Part shown: positions 7,605-16,211 of the stretch, piece by piece
Numbering within the stretch: the first letter of the stretch is position 1
How the letters are laid out: every line of letters begins with the position of its first letter
Source: an uncultured Treponema sp.
GTDB lineage: Bacteria > Spirochaetota > Spirochaetia > Treponematales > Treponemataceae
Assembly: GCA_947167345.1 (NCBI GenBank)
Contig: CAMVHR010000005.1
Span: 1 to 64,000, forward strand
Direction: 5' to 3'
DNA: 64,000 bases
Translations under genes and position numbers: made by a program
Notes under the pieces: generated by a model
The model's input: only the letters and a program-made list of their open reading frames with translations
Told to the model about the DNA's origin: nothing
Databases searched by the model: none

Positions 7605-8686
7605 TTATGTCTTATTTCTTCCAGATAGCTGTCGTCTATCAAGGCCTGCTCAAACGTAGCCATGGAATTCATAATTGTGCAGGCAGACTCTACAACCTTA
7701 AAAGCCAGTGGACAACCACTTCCCTCTCCCAGACGCATTTTCAGATTCAAGAAAGGTGTAATGTTCAGCTCCCTTGCAGCAACATTGTAGCCGACTTCTT
7801 CTGACATGTGTGATGCAATAAAAAATTTTACACTTCTGTCACACATTCGGTAAGCACAGAGGGCGGCAACTATGGAAATATAACCGTCAATAACTACCGG
7901 AATTCTGTTTTGAGCGGCACCAAGAAAAACACCACACATAGCGGCAATATCAAGACCACCAACCTTATGCAAGACATCAAGAACATCGTTACTGTCTGGT
8001 TTATTTACAACAAGTGAAGTCTCTATGACTTTTATCTTTTTAAAAAAAGCTTCATCAGTAATGCCGCCACCCCTTCCAGTTATCTTTTCAGGAGCAAATC
8101 CTGTCAGGGCAGAAAGCACTGCGGTAGAAGTGGTAGTGTTTCCAATTCCCATCTCCCCCACACCAATTATTGAAATGCCGTCTTTTTTAGCAAGTTTTGC
8201 AAGCTCTATGCCATCGGCAACAGCCTCTTCTGCATTCTGCAGGCTCATTGCAGGTTCCCGGGCAATATTACCGGTACCAGACCTTATTTTTTTATTTAAA
8301 ATGGCTGGGCAGTCATATTCAGTCTCAATGCCAACATCAACAACCTGAACCTGACAGCCAAAATACCTGGCCAGACACGACATGCCTGTAAGTCCTTTTG
8401 TCATGTTTACAGCCTGACTTGCAGTAACAGACTTTGGAGCAGAAGACACTCCTTCAGATACAACACCGTTATCCGCACACAAAACGATTATGCGGCTTGA
8501 ATCAATTTTATTTTTCACACAGCCTGTCATTCCTGCCAGCTGTACACCTATATCAAGCAATACACCGAGACTTCCAGGCGGCATGGCAAGTGTTGATTGA
8601 TATTCTCTTGCTTTCTGCATGGTAGAATAATCCAAGTCTGAAATGGAATTAATACAGTTGTCTATTATTTTCTTACTGTCTGTCAT
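7601..8686 (-). CDS. cobT: nicotinate-nucleotide:dimethylbenzimidazole phosphoribosyltransferase CobT
   Basis: A 361-residue CobT, which makes alpha-ribazole phosphate from nicotinate mononucleotide and the lower-ligand base. Visible family motifs: LAMPPGSLG, VLCADNGVVSEGVSS, IIGVGEMGIGNTTTSTAVLSAL (phosphate-binding), GRGGGITDEAF, ASHMSEEVGYN, and LRLGEGSG-type LKMRLGEGSGCPLA near the C-terminus, containing the catalytic Glu. Length matches the family. It is preceded by a possible 38-residue ORF and followed by cobU with an ATGA overlap. The sequence does not say whether dimethylbenzimidazole or another base is used; no bluB or bza genes are seen in the window. Confidence 0.95.
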   Translation of the reverse strand: MTDSKKIIDNCINSISDLDYSTMQKAREYQSTLAMPPGSLGVLLDIGVQLAGMTGCVKNKIDSSRIIVLCADNGVVSEGVSSAPKSVTASQAVNMTKGLTGMSCLARYFGCQVQVVDVGIETEYDCPAILNKKIRSGTGNIAREPAMSLQNAEEAVADGIELAKLAKKDGISIIGVGEMGIGNTTTSTAVLSALTGFAPEKITGRGGGITDEAFFKKIKVIETSLVVNKPDSNDVLDVLHKVGGLDIAAMCGVFLGAAQNRIPVVIDGYISIVAALCAYRMCDRSVKFFIASHMSEEVGYNVAARELNITPFLNLKMRLGEGSGCPLAFKVVESACTIMNSMATFEQALIDDSYLEEIRHK

Positions 8687-8702
8687 TTTACTTTTCGTAA
8701 GC

Positions 8703-8819
8703 TCAGTTTATGCAGAAACTTCCTATTTCTTTCACAGAACCATCGCCTGCAATTCTGTGAACAACTCCATAAGGAATGTCATTATGAATCAGTTCTTCCG
8801 TTGATTGCCGTATAATCAT
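8703..8819 (-). CDS. possible 38-residue small protein between cbiA/cobD and cobT
   Basis: Between the CbiA-CobD stop (8842) and the cobT start (8686) there is an in-strand ATG ORF of 38 codons, with 22 nt before it and 16 nt after it. Elsewhere in this transcription unit genes abut or overlap, so a 155-nt hole would be exceptional. The peptide has a protein-like composition (MIIRQSTEEL at the start, then DIPYGVVHRIAGDGSV and GSFCIN). There is no good Shine-Dalgarno, and I recognise no family. It could equally be the remnant of a longer gene or untranslated spacer. Confidence 0.4.
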   Translation of the reverse strand: MIIRQSTEELIHNDIPYGVVHRIAGDGSVKEIGSFCIN

Positions 8820-8841
8820 AATGAATATACTGTAGCATAAA

Positions 8842-11559
8842 TCAAGCTAAATGCAAACCTTTTGCGGTCAGAACATCTTCAATGACCTTTACAAGAATTT
8901 CATTCTGCTCATGTGTCTTTATGGCAATACGGACAAATGAATCATCAAGTCCTGTAAAATTCTCACAGTTTCTTACGGCAATTCCTTTTTGCAGAAGGCT
9001 TTCATATACAGGAACAGGAGTCTTTACAAGCATAAAATTTGCATGGCTTTCAGTAACAGTACAGCCGAGATTTCTGAGCTTTTCAGAAAGGAACTTTCTT
9101 TCTGCCACAATAATTTTTCTTGTATCTTCAACAAAGCTTTCATCCGCAAGAGCCGCAATGCCACACACCTGTGCAATTGCAGAAACGCTCCACTCACTTT
9201 GAAGCTGCTTCATCCGCTTTATAAGCATTGCATTGGAGCTAACAGCATATCCAAGCCTCAATCCAGGAAGGGCATATATTTTTGTAAAGGCATCAATTAC
9301 AAGCACATGAGGAAACTCTTTTACCAGCGGAACAAAAGTTCTTTCATCCGCATCATCAGCAAAAGAAAGAAAACACTCGTCAATGACAAGAAAAATGCCA
9401 TTACACTCGCAATATTCGGCAATACTTTTTAGCAAGGCATTGTCAATGCACAATCCTGTAGGATTGTTTGGATTGCACAAAAAAACAATATCGGGCTTTT
9501 TTTGCAGTTCAACAAAGAATGAATCTGCAAGGGCAAAACCGTCTGATTCCTGCAAATAATGAAAGTCAGTCTTTACCATACTGTTGTTCAATGCCCTTTC
9601 GTATCCATAAAATCCTGGAGCACAGACAAGTGCTGTTCTTGGTGCAACAGCCCTTACAGCAAGCGAAATAAGTTCAGAAGCACCATTACCAGCAATCATA
9701 ATGTCTTGGAATGAAGGACAGTCTGAAAAATTTCTTTTTTTTGCAATGGCAGCCAAAAGTTTTGAACAATGCTTGTCGGGATAAATCTGGCAAAGCTCTG
9801 AACTTTGTTCAAAAACCTGACGGACACTTTGAGGCATGCCTAAAAGATTGACGTTCACAGAAAAATCAATCAGCCGTCTGCCTACATCTTCTGCCGAAAT
9901 TTCCCCACCATGATGATATTCTTTTGTAACGGTTTCACTCGGTACAGGCATCTTTAAAAGCTTCATTATCCTTGCATAATTTTCTTTTTTATGCGGAAAT
10001 GTACAGTCAGTACAGCATTTTATAATGCGCCCGTCATCCTTATGAATGTATTTTGGATTCCCTGGACATGGACTACGGCTATATAGCGGACAATAGCAGA
10101 AAAGACAGTTAATGGCATCAACATCTTTGTGACACGGATAGTATTTGCATGACTTGTTTTCAAAAAATGAAGACGTGTCAGATTTTTCATTAACGTCTGT
10201 GTGGCTTAGACATTTTTTTAAGAACACCATAACAAACTCGGGGCATGAATAATAATAAAGATGAGGGAATCCTGCCGTAACGTTTTCAGTCTGCACAATG
10301 CACTTCCAGTTTCTGTTAGAAAAAGTCTTTTGCGCATCATAAGCAGAACCATTTTCAGTACTGTCAAAATAATGAAACTCATGACCTTTTATCTTAAGGC
10401 TTCCGCAAGAAAACTCGGCATAACCAAAGCGGACAAGACGGTCTGCATAAAAAGAGCTTCCTTCTATTGCCCTAGCCATTTTAAATACTCTTCCGTCCTT
10501 GTCTTTCAGGCTTTCTTGCAGATACATAAAGCCTCCGCATTCTGCAAGAACCGGAATGTGGCAGTCATGTACAGCGTGATTTACGGAAGCCCTCATGCTG
10601 AAATTTGCTTCCAGCTCTTTACCATACAGCTCAGGATATCCGCCTCCAAGAATAATTCCGTCACAGGCAGGAAGCTCCGTGTCATGCAAAGGCGAAAAAT
10701 AATTTATTTCAGCCCCCAGTTTCTTAAGAAGCCGCATGTTATCTTCATAGTAAAAGCAAAAAGCTTCGTCCTGTGCAACGGCAATCCTTATCTTTTTGTC
10801 TGATACGGGGGAACAGCAAACTATTTTATCAATCTCTGAAACTTTCAAATCTTGTGCAGAACCTGCAATTTGCAAAAGCCCATCTATATCAAGCGTAGAA
10901 GAAATTGTTTTTGCAAAAGCAGAAACTGCGGACTGCAAGCCTTGTACTTCATCAGGAAGGACAAGCCCCAGATGACGGCTTTTCCATTCACATTCTGCGG
11001 AATGCGGCACATGCCCAATGACACAAAGCCCTGTTTCAGACTCTATCATATCTTTTAAAAGCAGAAACGTCATGGCTGAAACTTTGTTAAGAATCACACC
11101 TTTTATTGAATGATACGTGTCACAGTCAAGAAAGCCTTTTATCAGGGCAACAACAGATCGACTCATGCCTTTTGCATCCACTACCAGAATGACAGGAAGT
11201 CCGAGAACTCGGGCAACATCACTGCTTGAAGCTTTAAGTTCTTTTCCGGCAAGTCCGTCATAAAAACCCATAACTCCCTCTACTACAGAAAGCGAATGTT
11301 CAGGCAGTTCTTCTACTTTTTCTGCAAACAAAGCCTTTGTCAATTCCTCGCCTGTAAAATACGTGTCAACATTATATGAAGGAATTCCAAGGACTTTTCT
11401 GTGAAACATGGGGTCAATATAGTCAGGTCCGCATTTAAATGACTGAACAGAAAGACCTTTGTCTTGAAGCAGTTTTATTAACCCACATGTAATTACGGTC
11501 TTTCCGCTACCGCTAGAAGGAGCCGCTATCATGAATCTAGGAGAAGAAACGTTTTTCAT
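8842..11559 (-). CDS. fused CbiA (cobyrinate a,c-diamide synthase) - Cys-rich domain - CobD (threonine-phosphate decarboxylase)
   Basis: One 905-residue chain with three parts. Residues 1 to about 450 are CbiA: P-loop APSSGSGKTVITCGL (about 13-22), SVVEGVMGFYDG, and glutamine amidotransferase motifs GIILGGGYPELY and LAECGGFMYL (nucleophile Cys about 341). Residues about 464-531 hold a Cys-rich metal-binding-like domain (CKYYPC, CLFCYCPLY, CP, CCTDC), matching the 'cysteine-rich small domain' linked to cobalamin genes. Residues about 545-905 are a PLP class I/II aminotransferase-fold CobD: FSVNVNLLG, NPNNPTG (696-702), and DAFTKIYALPGLRLGY with the PLP Lys (about 760). It would amidate cobyrinate and make aminopropanol phosphate, the substrate used by CbiB. 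The frame is continuous, with its own promoter upstream. Confidence 0.93.
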   Translation of the reverse strand: MKNVSSPRFMIAAPSSGSGKTVITCGLIKLLQDKGLSVQSFKCGPDYIDPMFHRKVLGIPSYNVDTYFTGEELTKALFAEKVEELPEHSLSVVEGVMGFYDGLAGKELKASSSDVARVLGLPVILVVDAKGMSRSVVALIKGFLDCDTYHSIKGVILNKVSAMTFLLLKDMIESETGLCVIGHVPHSAECEWKSRHLGLVLPDEVQGLQSAVSAFAKTISSTLDIDGLLQIAGSAQDLKVSEIDKIVCCSPVSDKKIRIAVAQDEAFCFYYEDNMRLLKKLGAEINYFSPLHDTELPACDGIILGGGYPELYGKELEANFSMRASVNHAVHDCHIPVLAECGGFMYLQESLKDKDGRVFKMARAIEGSSFYADRLVRFGYAEFSCGSLKIKGHEFHYFDSTENGSAYDAQKTFSNRNWKCIVQTENVTAGFPHLYYYSCPEFVMVFLKKCLSHTDVNEKSDTSSFFENKSCKYYPCHKDVDAINCLFCYCPLYSRSPCPGNPKYIHKDDGRIIKCCTDCTFPHKKENYARIMKLLKMPVPSETVTKEYHHGGEISAEDVGRRLIDFSVNVNLLGMPQSVRQVFEQSSELCQIYPDKHCSKLLAAIAKKRNFSDCPSFQDIMIAGNGASELISLAVRAVAPRTALVCAPGFYGYERALNNSMVKTDFHYLQESDGFALADSFFVELQKKPDIVFLCNPNNPTGLCIDNALLKSIAEYCECNGIFLVIDECFLSFADDADERTFVPLVKEFPHVLVIDAFTKIYALPGLRLGYAVSSNAMLIKRMKQLQSEWSVSAIAQVCGIAALADESFVEDTRKIIVAERKFLSEKLRNLGCTVTESHANFMLVKTPVPVYESLLQKGIAVRNCENFTGLDDSFVRIAIKTHEQNEILVKVIEDVLTAKGLHLA

Positions 11560-11579
11560 ATTAACAATATCAATAAATG

Positions 11580-11608
11580 ATTATAGATTGCATTCACAAT
11601 TTTATCAA
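11580..11608 (-). promoter_or_regulatory. promoter for cbiA/cobD-cobT-cobU-cobC-cobS-cbiB unit
   Basis: TTGATA (11608-11603) and TATAAT (11585-11580) are separated by exactly 17 nt, in a 69-nt AT-rich gap that is the largest within this half of the cluster. The start codon is 20 nt beyond the -10 box, with no recognisable Shine-Dalgarno. Confidence 0.7.
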
Positions 11609-11628
11609 TGAACAAAATCAATTTCAAA

Positions 11629-13647
11629 TCAATTGCACGAAACAATAAACACAGGATTCTGCGCTTTCATCAAGTGATAGGAGCCGACAGGTTCCGCCCT
11701 TGAAATGCTAACCTGGGTTATATCAACATCACTCACATCAAGCTCTTTAAGTGCTTTCTTAATGTCGCACAGTGTTTCTATGGTAACAGCTGTAAGAACA
11801 ATCTTTGCACAAGGATTCTTTTTAAGGACAGACTTCATTATTTCTGCAACAGAACCATTACTGCCACCAATAAATACATGTGAAGGTGCAGGAATATCTT
11901 CAAGACATTCAGGGGCATTACCGTGCAAAACTTTTACATTACCAAGAAAGAACTTTCTGCAGTTCTGCTCAGTAAGGCTTACGGCTTCCTGATTGCAGTC
12001 AAAGGCGTACACAAAGCCTTCCGTACAAATGCGTGCAGACTCTACTGTAACAGAACCTGTTCCACACCCAATGTCGTACAATACAGAATCTTCAGACAGT
12101 GCAAGTCTTGCCAAAATAAGAGTGCGTACATCGCGTTTTGTCATTGGGACTTTTGTACGTATAAACGAACTGTCATCCAATCCGAAATTAACAATTCTCG
12201 AAGCCACTATCTCATCATGCTCTACCAAAAAGATGTAAAGCCCGTCTTCAGTCAAAGCCTGAAGCTCTAAAGCAGAAACCTGACGGACATATTCATCTGC
12301 ATGAGAAAGCTGATATCCTACATAAATTCTTACAGGACACAAAATACCGTTGGTTACTGCATCCTCAATATTTTTTCCAATGACATTAACCTGTTTAACA
12401 TCAGAGACAATAAGTATTACAGCCTTATGCTTTCTGAATGCATTTATATAATCCGAATGCCGGCCATGACAACTTATCATTTTCCAGTCCTGCCAGCTCT
12501 TTTTCAGTTTTGCGGCAAAATATGCAACAGAAGAGATTCCGTTCAAGGCCTTTATTGCAAACGGAAGACTCTGTTCTTCCCTGTAAAAAGACATGGCTCC
12601 GCTATAAAAGCCTACATCCCCCGAAAATACTGCTACAGGCTTTTCATATTCAGGGTGATACGAAAGATATTCAGAAATCTGCGATGGAGTATAATAGGGA
12701 ACAAATTCTGCTTTTAAATTCATTTCCTTAAGCCCCATGTTATCTAATACGGAAGAAGCCCCAAAAATTACATCCGCATTCCACAGAGCATTAATGACTT
12801 CCTGAGTCAAAAGTTTAAAGTCTCCAGTTCCCAATCCTGCAAGAACAAGGGTTTTCTTATTATGGGGAACTATGCTCTTGCCTGTAATCCGTTCTATTTG
12901 CTCCAGAGTCTGCATAAAGCCCATTGCAGAAGAACCTTCTTCATCAACATGCTCTGGACTTTTTATGACTACAGCAGTACATCCGCATTCCTTTGCGGCT
13001 GCAATCTTTTCTGCATATCCGCCAGCAAGCCCCGTCTCTTTCGTAAGAATGAACGAGGCTCTCGTTTCCTTTAGGACAACGGCATTCATTTTCTTAGAAA
13101 AAGGTCCCTGCATTGCAATGATATGCTTTCCTGTAATGCCATTATTTATGCAGATCTGAATGCTTTCTGCAGACGGCAGCACCCTTGCATAAAGACGCTC
13201 CTTATCATCAATGCAACTGCAGATTGTTTCCAGTTCCTTGCTACCCGTCGTTACAAAAACTATTCCTGTTTTTTCATTAAGCCATGATGCAGCTTCTTTT
13301 AGGGAAGAAAAATAAACAGCCTGTTCATTGCCGCCAGAGCAATTTCGTGCAAGCCTGATATATGGCAGTGAAGAATCATTACAGGCAAGCTTTATTTCTT
13401 GTGATACAATGCGAGCAAAAGGATGTGTAGCATCAATGACGCAAGAATACTTTTTTTGTCTGAACAATAAAGACATCTGATCATGATTCAGCCTTCCCTG
13501 AATGACTTGCATGTTTTTGTCTGCAACCATAAGCAGCGAGCCATATTCTGTTGCAACACTGACAGTACAGCTGATGCCTTTAGAAGACAGCCATTGTGCA
13601 AGTTCCCTGCCTTCTGTCGTTCCTGCAAAAATTAATATTTCCGTCAT
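11629..13647 (-). CDS. fused CbiJ/CobK - CbiE - CbiT (precorrin-6A reductase and precorrin-6B/7 C5,15-methyltransferase, decarboxylating)
   Basis: A 672-residue trifunctional protein. Residues 1 to about 255 are CbiJ/CobK (ILIFAGTTEGRELAQWL, VIDATHPFARIVSQEI, VTTGSKELE, KETGLAGGYAEKIAAA), the NADH-dependent reductase of cobalt-precorrin-6A. Residues about 265-475 are CbiE (LVLAGLGTGDFKLLTQE, VAVFSGDVGFYSGA, ALNGISSVAYFAAKL, ISCHGRH), the C5-methyltransferase. Residues about 498-672 are CbiT (VPMTKRDVRTLILARL, YDIGCGTGSVTVESA at about 524-538, HVFIGGSNGSV), which methylates C15 and decarboxylates. CbiE-CbiT fusions (CobL) are well known; the added reductase makes three consecutive steps on one chain. 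The ATG overlaps the cbiH stop as ATGA. Confidence 0.95.
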   Translation of the reverse strand: MTEILIFAGTTEGRELAQWLSSKGISCTVSVATEYGSLLMVADKNMQVIQGRLNHDQMSLLFRQKKYSCVIDATHPFARIVSQEIKLACNDSSLPYIRLARNCSGGNEQAVYFSSLKEAASWLNEKTGIVFVTTGSKELETICSCIDDKERLYARVLPSAESIQICINNGITGKHIIAMQGPFSKKMNAVVLKETRASFILTKETGLAGGYAEKIAAAKECGCTAVVIKSPEHVDEEGSSAMGFMQTLEQIERITGKSIVPHNKKTLVLAGLGTGDFKLLTQEVINALWNADVIFGASSVLDNMGLKEMNLKAEFVPYYTPSQISEYLSYHPEYEKPVAVFSGDVGFYSGAMSFYREEQSLPFAIKALNGISSVAYFAAKLKKSWQDWKMISCHGRHSDYINAFRKHKAVILIVSDVKQVNVIGKNIEDAVTNGILCPVRIYVGYQLSHADEYVRQVSALELQALTEDGLYIFLVEHDEIVASRIVNFGLDDSSFIRTKVPMTKRDVRTLILARLALSEDSVLYDIGCGTGSVTVESARICTEGFVYAFDCNQEAVSLTEQNCRKFFLGNVKVLHGNAPECLEDIPAPSHVFIGGSNGSVAEIMKSVLKKNPCAKIVLTAVTIETLCDIKKALKELDVSDVDITQVSISRAEPVGSYHLMKAQNPVFIVSCN

Positions 13648-14387
13648 TTTTTGTCCTCATACTCATAGCCGCGTACAGTCACAAGCTTTCCGTTTATGAC
13701 TTTAGTGCAGGAATTTCCTATGAATACGGTTGTAAACATATCTACAATTTCATTTTTTAATTCGCCCAGAGTGCAGATTTTTGCAAACTCCCCTTCACGT
13801 CCTATATTCCTGACGTATCCGCATGGACGGTCAGAAGGATAATTTTTTAAAAGAATGTCACACGCTCTTGAAAGATGTTCTTTTCTTGCATGGCTTGCAG
13901 GATTGTATATGGCAATGCACAAATCTGCCATGGAAGCACATTCAAGACGCTTTTCAATGACGCACCAGTCTGTAAGGGCATCACTCAGGCTTATTACTGC
14001 AAAATCATTTATCAAAGGTGCTCCAAGCAGGGCTGCTCCGCTTAAGGCTGCCGTAATGCCTGGCAAAATTTTTATTTCAACATCAGGAAACTCTTTGGCA
14101 ACTTCTTGCAAAAGCCCTGCCATGCCGTACACTCCAGCATCACCACTACATACAAAAACAATGTTTTTTCCAAGCGAGGCATGTTCCAGTGCAAGCCTGC
14201 ATCGCTGGACTTCCTGCCTCATTGGTGTGGAAACGTATTCCTTAGAAGGAAAGTAAGGCTTTAAAAGATCTATGTATACAGGGTATCCGACAATTTCATC
14301 ACATTCTTCAAGTGCTTTTGTAACTGCATGTGTAATATGTCCGTAAGAGCCAGGACCAATGCCTGCAACAGTCAGAGTGTGTTTCAT
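13644..14387 (-). CDS. cbiH: cobalt-factor III C17-methyltransferase CbiH
   Basis: A 247-residue tetrapyrrole methylase of the CbiH/CobJ type that methylates C17 and drives ring contraction. Visible: LTVAGIGPGSYGHIT (SAM-binding N-terminus), VFVCSGDAGVYGMAGLL, IKILPGITAALSGAALLGAPLINDF split over the conserved loop, CIAIYNPASHARK and RPCGYVRNIGREGE. The ATG at 14387 is preceded by GGGAG about 12 nt upstream and lies 7 nt after the permease stop; an in-frame extension of 10 codons would run into the permease gene. Length is normal without the C-terminal extension seen in some CbiH60 proteins. Confidence 0.94.
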   Translation of the reverse strand: MKHTLTVAGIGPGSYGHITHAVTKALEECDEIVGYPVYIDLLKPYFPSKEYVSTPMRQEVQRCRLALEHASLGKNIVFVCSGDAGVYGMAGLLQEVAKEFPDVEIKILPGITAALSGAALLGAPLINDFAVISLSDALTDWCVIEKRLECASMADLCIAIYNPASHARKEHLSRACDILLKNYPSDRPCGYVRNIGREGEFAKICTLGELKNEIVDMFTTVFIGNSCTKVINGKLVTVRGYEYEDKK

Positions 14388-14394
14388 TTTTCTG

Positions 14395-15108
14395 CTATTC
14401 TCCCGGAAAAATATCATTCAGGCTTTCAGCAAGAGTGCGCTTGATAGACTTGAACGGAAGCATAAAATGCCGTTTTTCAAAAAGCTCTTCATTTTTCTTT
14501 TGGATTGCGGCTTTAAGATTTTCGTAACGAACTTCAATCTGTCGTTCTTTTGCAAATGCACGGATTTTTGAAGCAATATTCAGCGTATAGCATAAGTCTA
14601 CCGTAAAAACACCATAAAAAAAGCCTATGACAAGACAGAAGGTCAAGTGATTTGTAAACCAATAAAGCCATTCGAGAATTTTAGGATGAATCAAAAAGTA
14701 GTATGCAGCACTCAAAAGCCACCAGTAAAATGTGTACTGGGGGCATATAATTCCCTGAATGTTTCCGAAGTTTTTGCTATAGTCCCAAAGTTTTATGTGC
14801 ATTCCTTTTATAAACACAAGACCACCGACATATTCCATAGCAGTAATAGCAAGAGCCATAAAGCAGAACAGGACTATCTTCTGTACAAATTCCCCTCTTA
14901 CAAAGTCTACATGTACAAAAGAAAGCGTAAAAAGCAAACAAAGGCTAAGACCGTACAATGGCAGATATGTTCCATGAAGGAATCCTGGGTTAATCCAGTG
15001 ATGCTCAGGATTATTTGCAGAAAAAAATTTCCGCCATAACACTTCAATGCACCAGCCTAAAAGGCTTCCTGTAAAAAATAAAAAAGTAAGAACCAAAAAA
15101 AGGCTCAT
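14395..15108 (-). CDS. putative ABC-transporter-permease-like membrane protein (CmpB/PF06541 type)
   Basis: A 237-residue polytopic membrane protein with about five or six hydrophobic segments (LFLVLTFLFFTGSLLGWCIE, GLSLCLLFTL, KIVLFCFMALAITAMEYVGG, ICPQYTFYWWLLSAAYYFL, LVIGFFYGVF) and a charged cytoplasmic-looking tail. GSLLGWCIEVLWR, NPGFLHGTYLPLYG and WDYSKNFGNIQGIICPQY match the family called putative ABC transporter permease (PF06541). A good Shine-Dalgarno (AGGAGA) precedes the ATG. It lies inside the cobalamin operon between cbiG and cbiH. No ATP-binding partner is adjacent, so the transporter label is nominal; a corrinoid- or cobalt-related role is only suggested by position. Confidence 0.8.
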   Translation of the reverse strand: MSLFLVLTFLFFTGSLLGWCIEVLWRKFFSANNPEHHWINPGFLHGTYLPLYGLSLCLLFTLSFVHVDFVRGEFVQKIVLFCFMALAITAMEYVGGLVFIKGMHIKLWDYSKNFGNIQGIICPQYTFYWWLLSAAYYFLIHPKILEWLYWFTNHLTFCLVIGFFYGVFTVDLCYTLNIASKIRAFAKERQIEVRYENLKAAIQKKNEELFEKRHFMLPFKSIKRTLAESLNDIFPGE

Positions 15109-15143
15109 GATTGTCTCCTGACTGTAATATGGCTTTCATTTTA

Positions 15144-16211
15144 TCATATTCCAGTAGAATTGTGTATAAGCTCCAAAAAGCCAACACAAAGAGTCATGCC
15201 GTCAAAAGCCGTCTTCTGCACAATAAGACTGTTACAGCCTGTAGCATAGGCAGCCCTTTCACACACATTGTCTACCCCTGTCACCTGCCGCACAAATTCT
15301 GATGAACTGCATTTCTGCTTTACAGCCATAAGCTCCTGTGCAGTAAAAGTCTTAAATGGAACGGAAAGGCTTTCCGCAAGGCTTATAATGCCACCCTCAT
15401 TCTTTTTTATCTCTATGGAGCTGACGGCAAAAACGGCACTCATGCTTAAATTATGCTCTCGTAATACATTTTCTGCAAAAGCTTTTAAAGCACTGTAAGG
15501 CTTTCCTTTTTTGCAGCCAATTCCAAGTACAAGAACACGAGGAATAAGATGGATTGCAAAATCCTTGTATTCTGGCTTTTCAGACGCACTTACAAGACAC
15601 ACGGCCTTAGAGCCAGAAACATCTTTTTGAGAATGAACAACCTTTATCTCAGGAGGAATGTTTTTTTTAGTACACAGTTCAAATCGTTTATCGTGCAAAC
15701 AGTCATCAACGAGTATAAAACCGTGGTTTTCTTGTAAAAGTGCAGACGAAAAGGCCTTTATCTGAGCCAAGTCCTCTATGGCAAAGCCATTTTCTTTGGC
15801 AAAAACATCAACTGAAAAAAGATTGTGAACATCAGTTGCCGTTGTCATGACCGCTACAGCACCTATGCCATGAGCAATCTTTTGAGCATATTCGTTTGCA
15901 CCGCCTAAATGTCCAGAAAGCAGAGGAACCACAAACTGTCCCTTTTCATCCATAACAATGACGGCAGCATCTTCGTCCTTTCTCTGAATATAAGGGGCTA
16001 TTGCACGAACGGCAATGCCACATGCACCTATAAAAACAAGAACATTACCTTTCTTAAAATTAAGCTTTACCCATTCGTCAAGGGGAATGCTTACAGTTCC
16101 CCCTGGAGCAGACTTTGAACAAAAGTTGACTGATGCATTTTCATCCCGAAGCTTTTGTAATAAAGAGTTTGCCAGATTAAAGCCATTATTTGTAAAGCAT
16201 ATTATGTGCAC
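15144..16211 (-). CDS. cbiG: cobalt-precorrin-5A hydrolase CbiG
   Basis: A 355-residue CbiG that opens the delta-lactone of cobalt-precorrin-5A, releasing acetaldehyde. Motifs include VFIGACGIAVRAIAPYI, FVVPLLSGHLGGANEYAQKIA, VMTTATDVHNLFSVDVFAKENG and, in the C-terminal domain, PRVLVLGIGCKKGKPYSAL and a TGVDNVCERAAYATG segment ending AFDGMTLCVG. N-terminal, middle and C-terminal CbiG regions are all present, so the gene is full length. It overlaps the cbiF stop by 10 nt, and acts directly after CbiF in the anaerobic pathway. It is one of the markers that the pathway here is the cobalt-early one. Confidence 0.94.
   Translation of the reverse strand: MHIICFTNNGFNLANSLLQKLRDENASVNFCSKSAPGGTVSIPLDEWVKLNFKKGNVLVFIGACGIAVRAIAPYIQRKDEDAAVIVMDEKGQFVVPLLSGHLGGANEYAQKIAHGIGAVAVMTTATDVHNLFSVDVFAKENGFAIEDLAQIKAFSSALLQENHGFILVDDCLHDKRFELCTKKNIPPEIKVVHSQKDVSGSKAVCLVSASEKPEYKDFAIHLIPRVLVLGIGCKKGKPYSALKAFAENVLREHNLSMSAVFAVSSIEIKKNEGGIISLAESLSVPFKTFTAQELMAVKQKCSSSEFVRQVTGVDNVCERAAYATGCNSLIVQKTAFDGMTLCVGFLELIHNSTGI

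Noticed and set aside
10261-10803. Long plus-strand ORF opposite cbiA/cobD
   Set aside because: It is antisense to a well-supported fusion protein, with no similarity or ribosome binding site. Many similar shadows in the cob cluster were discarded.
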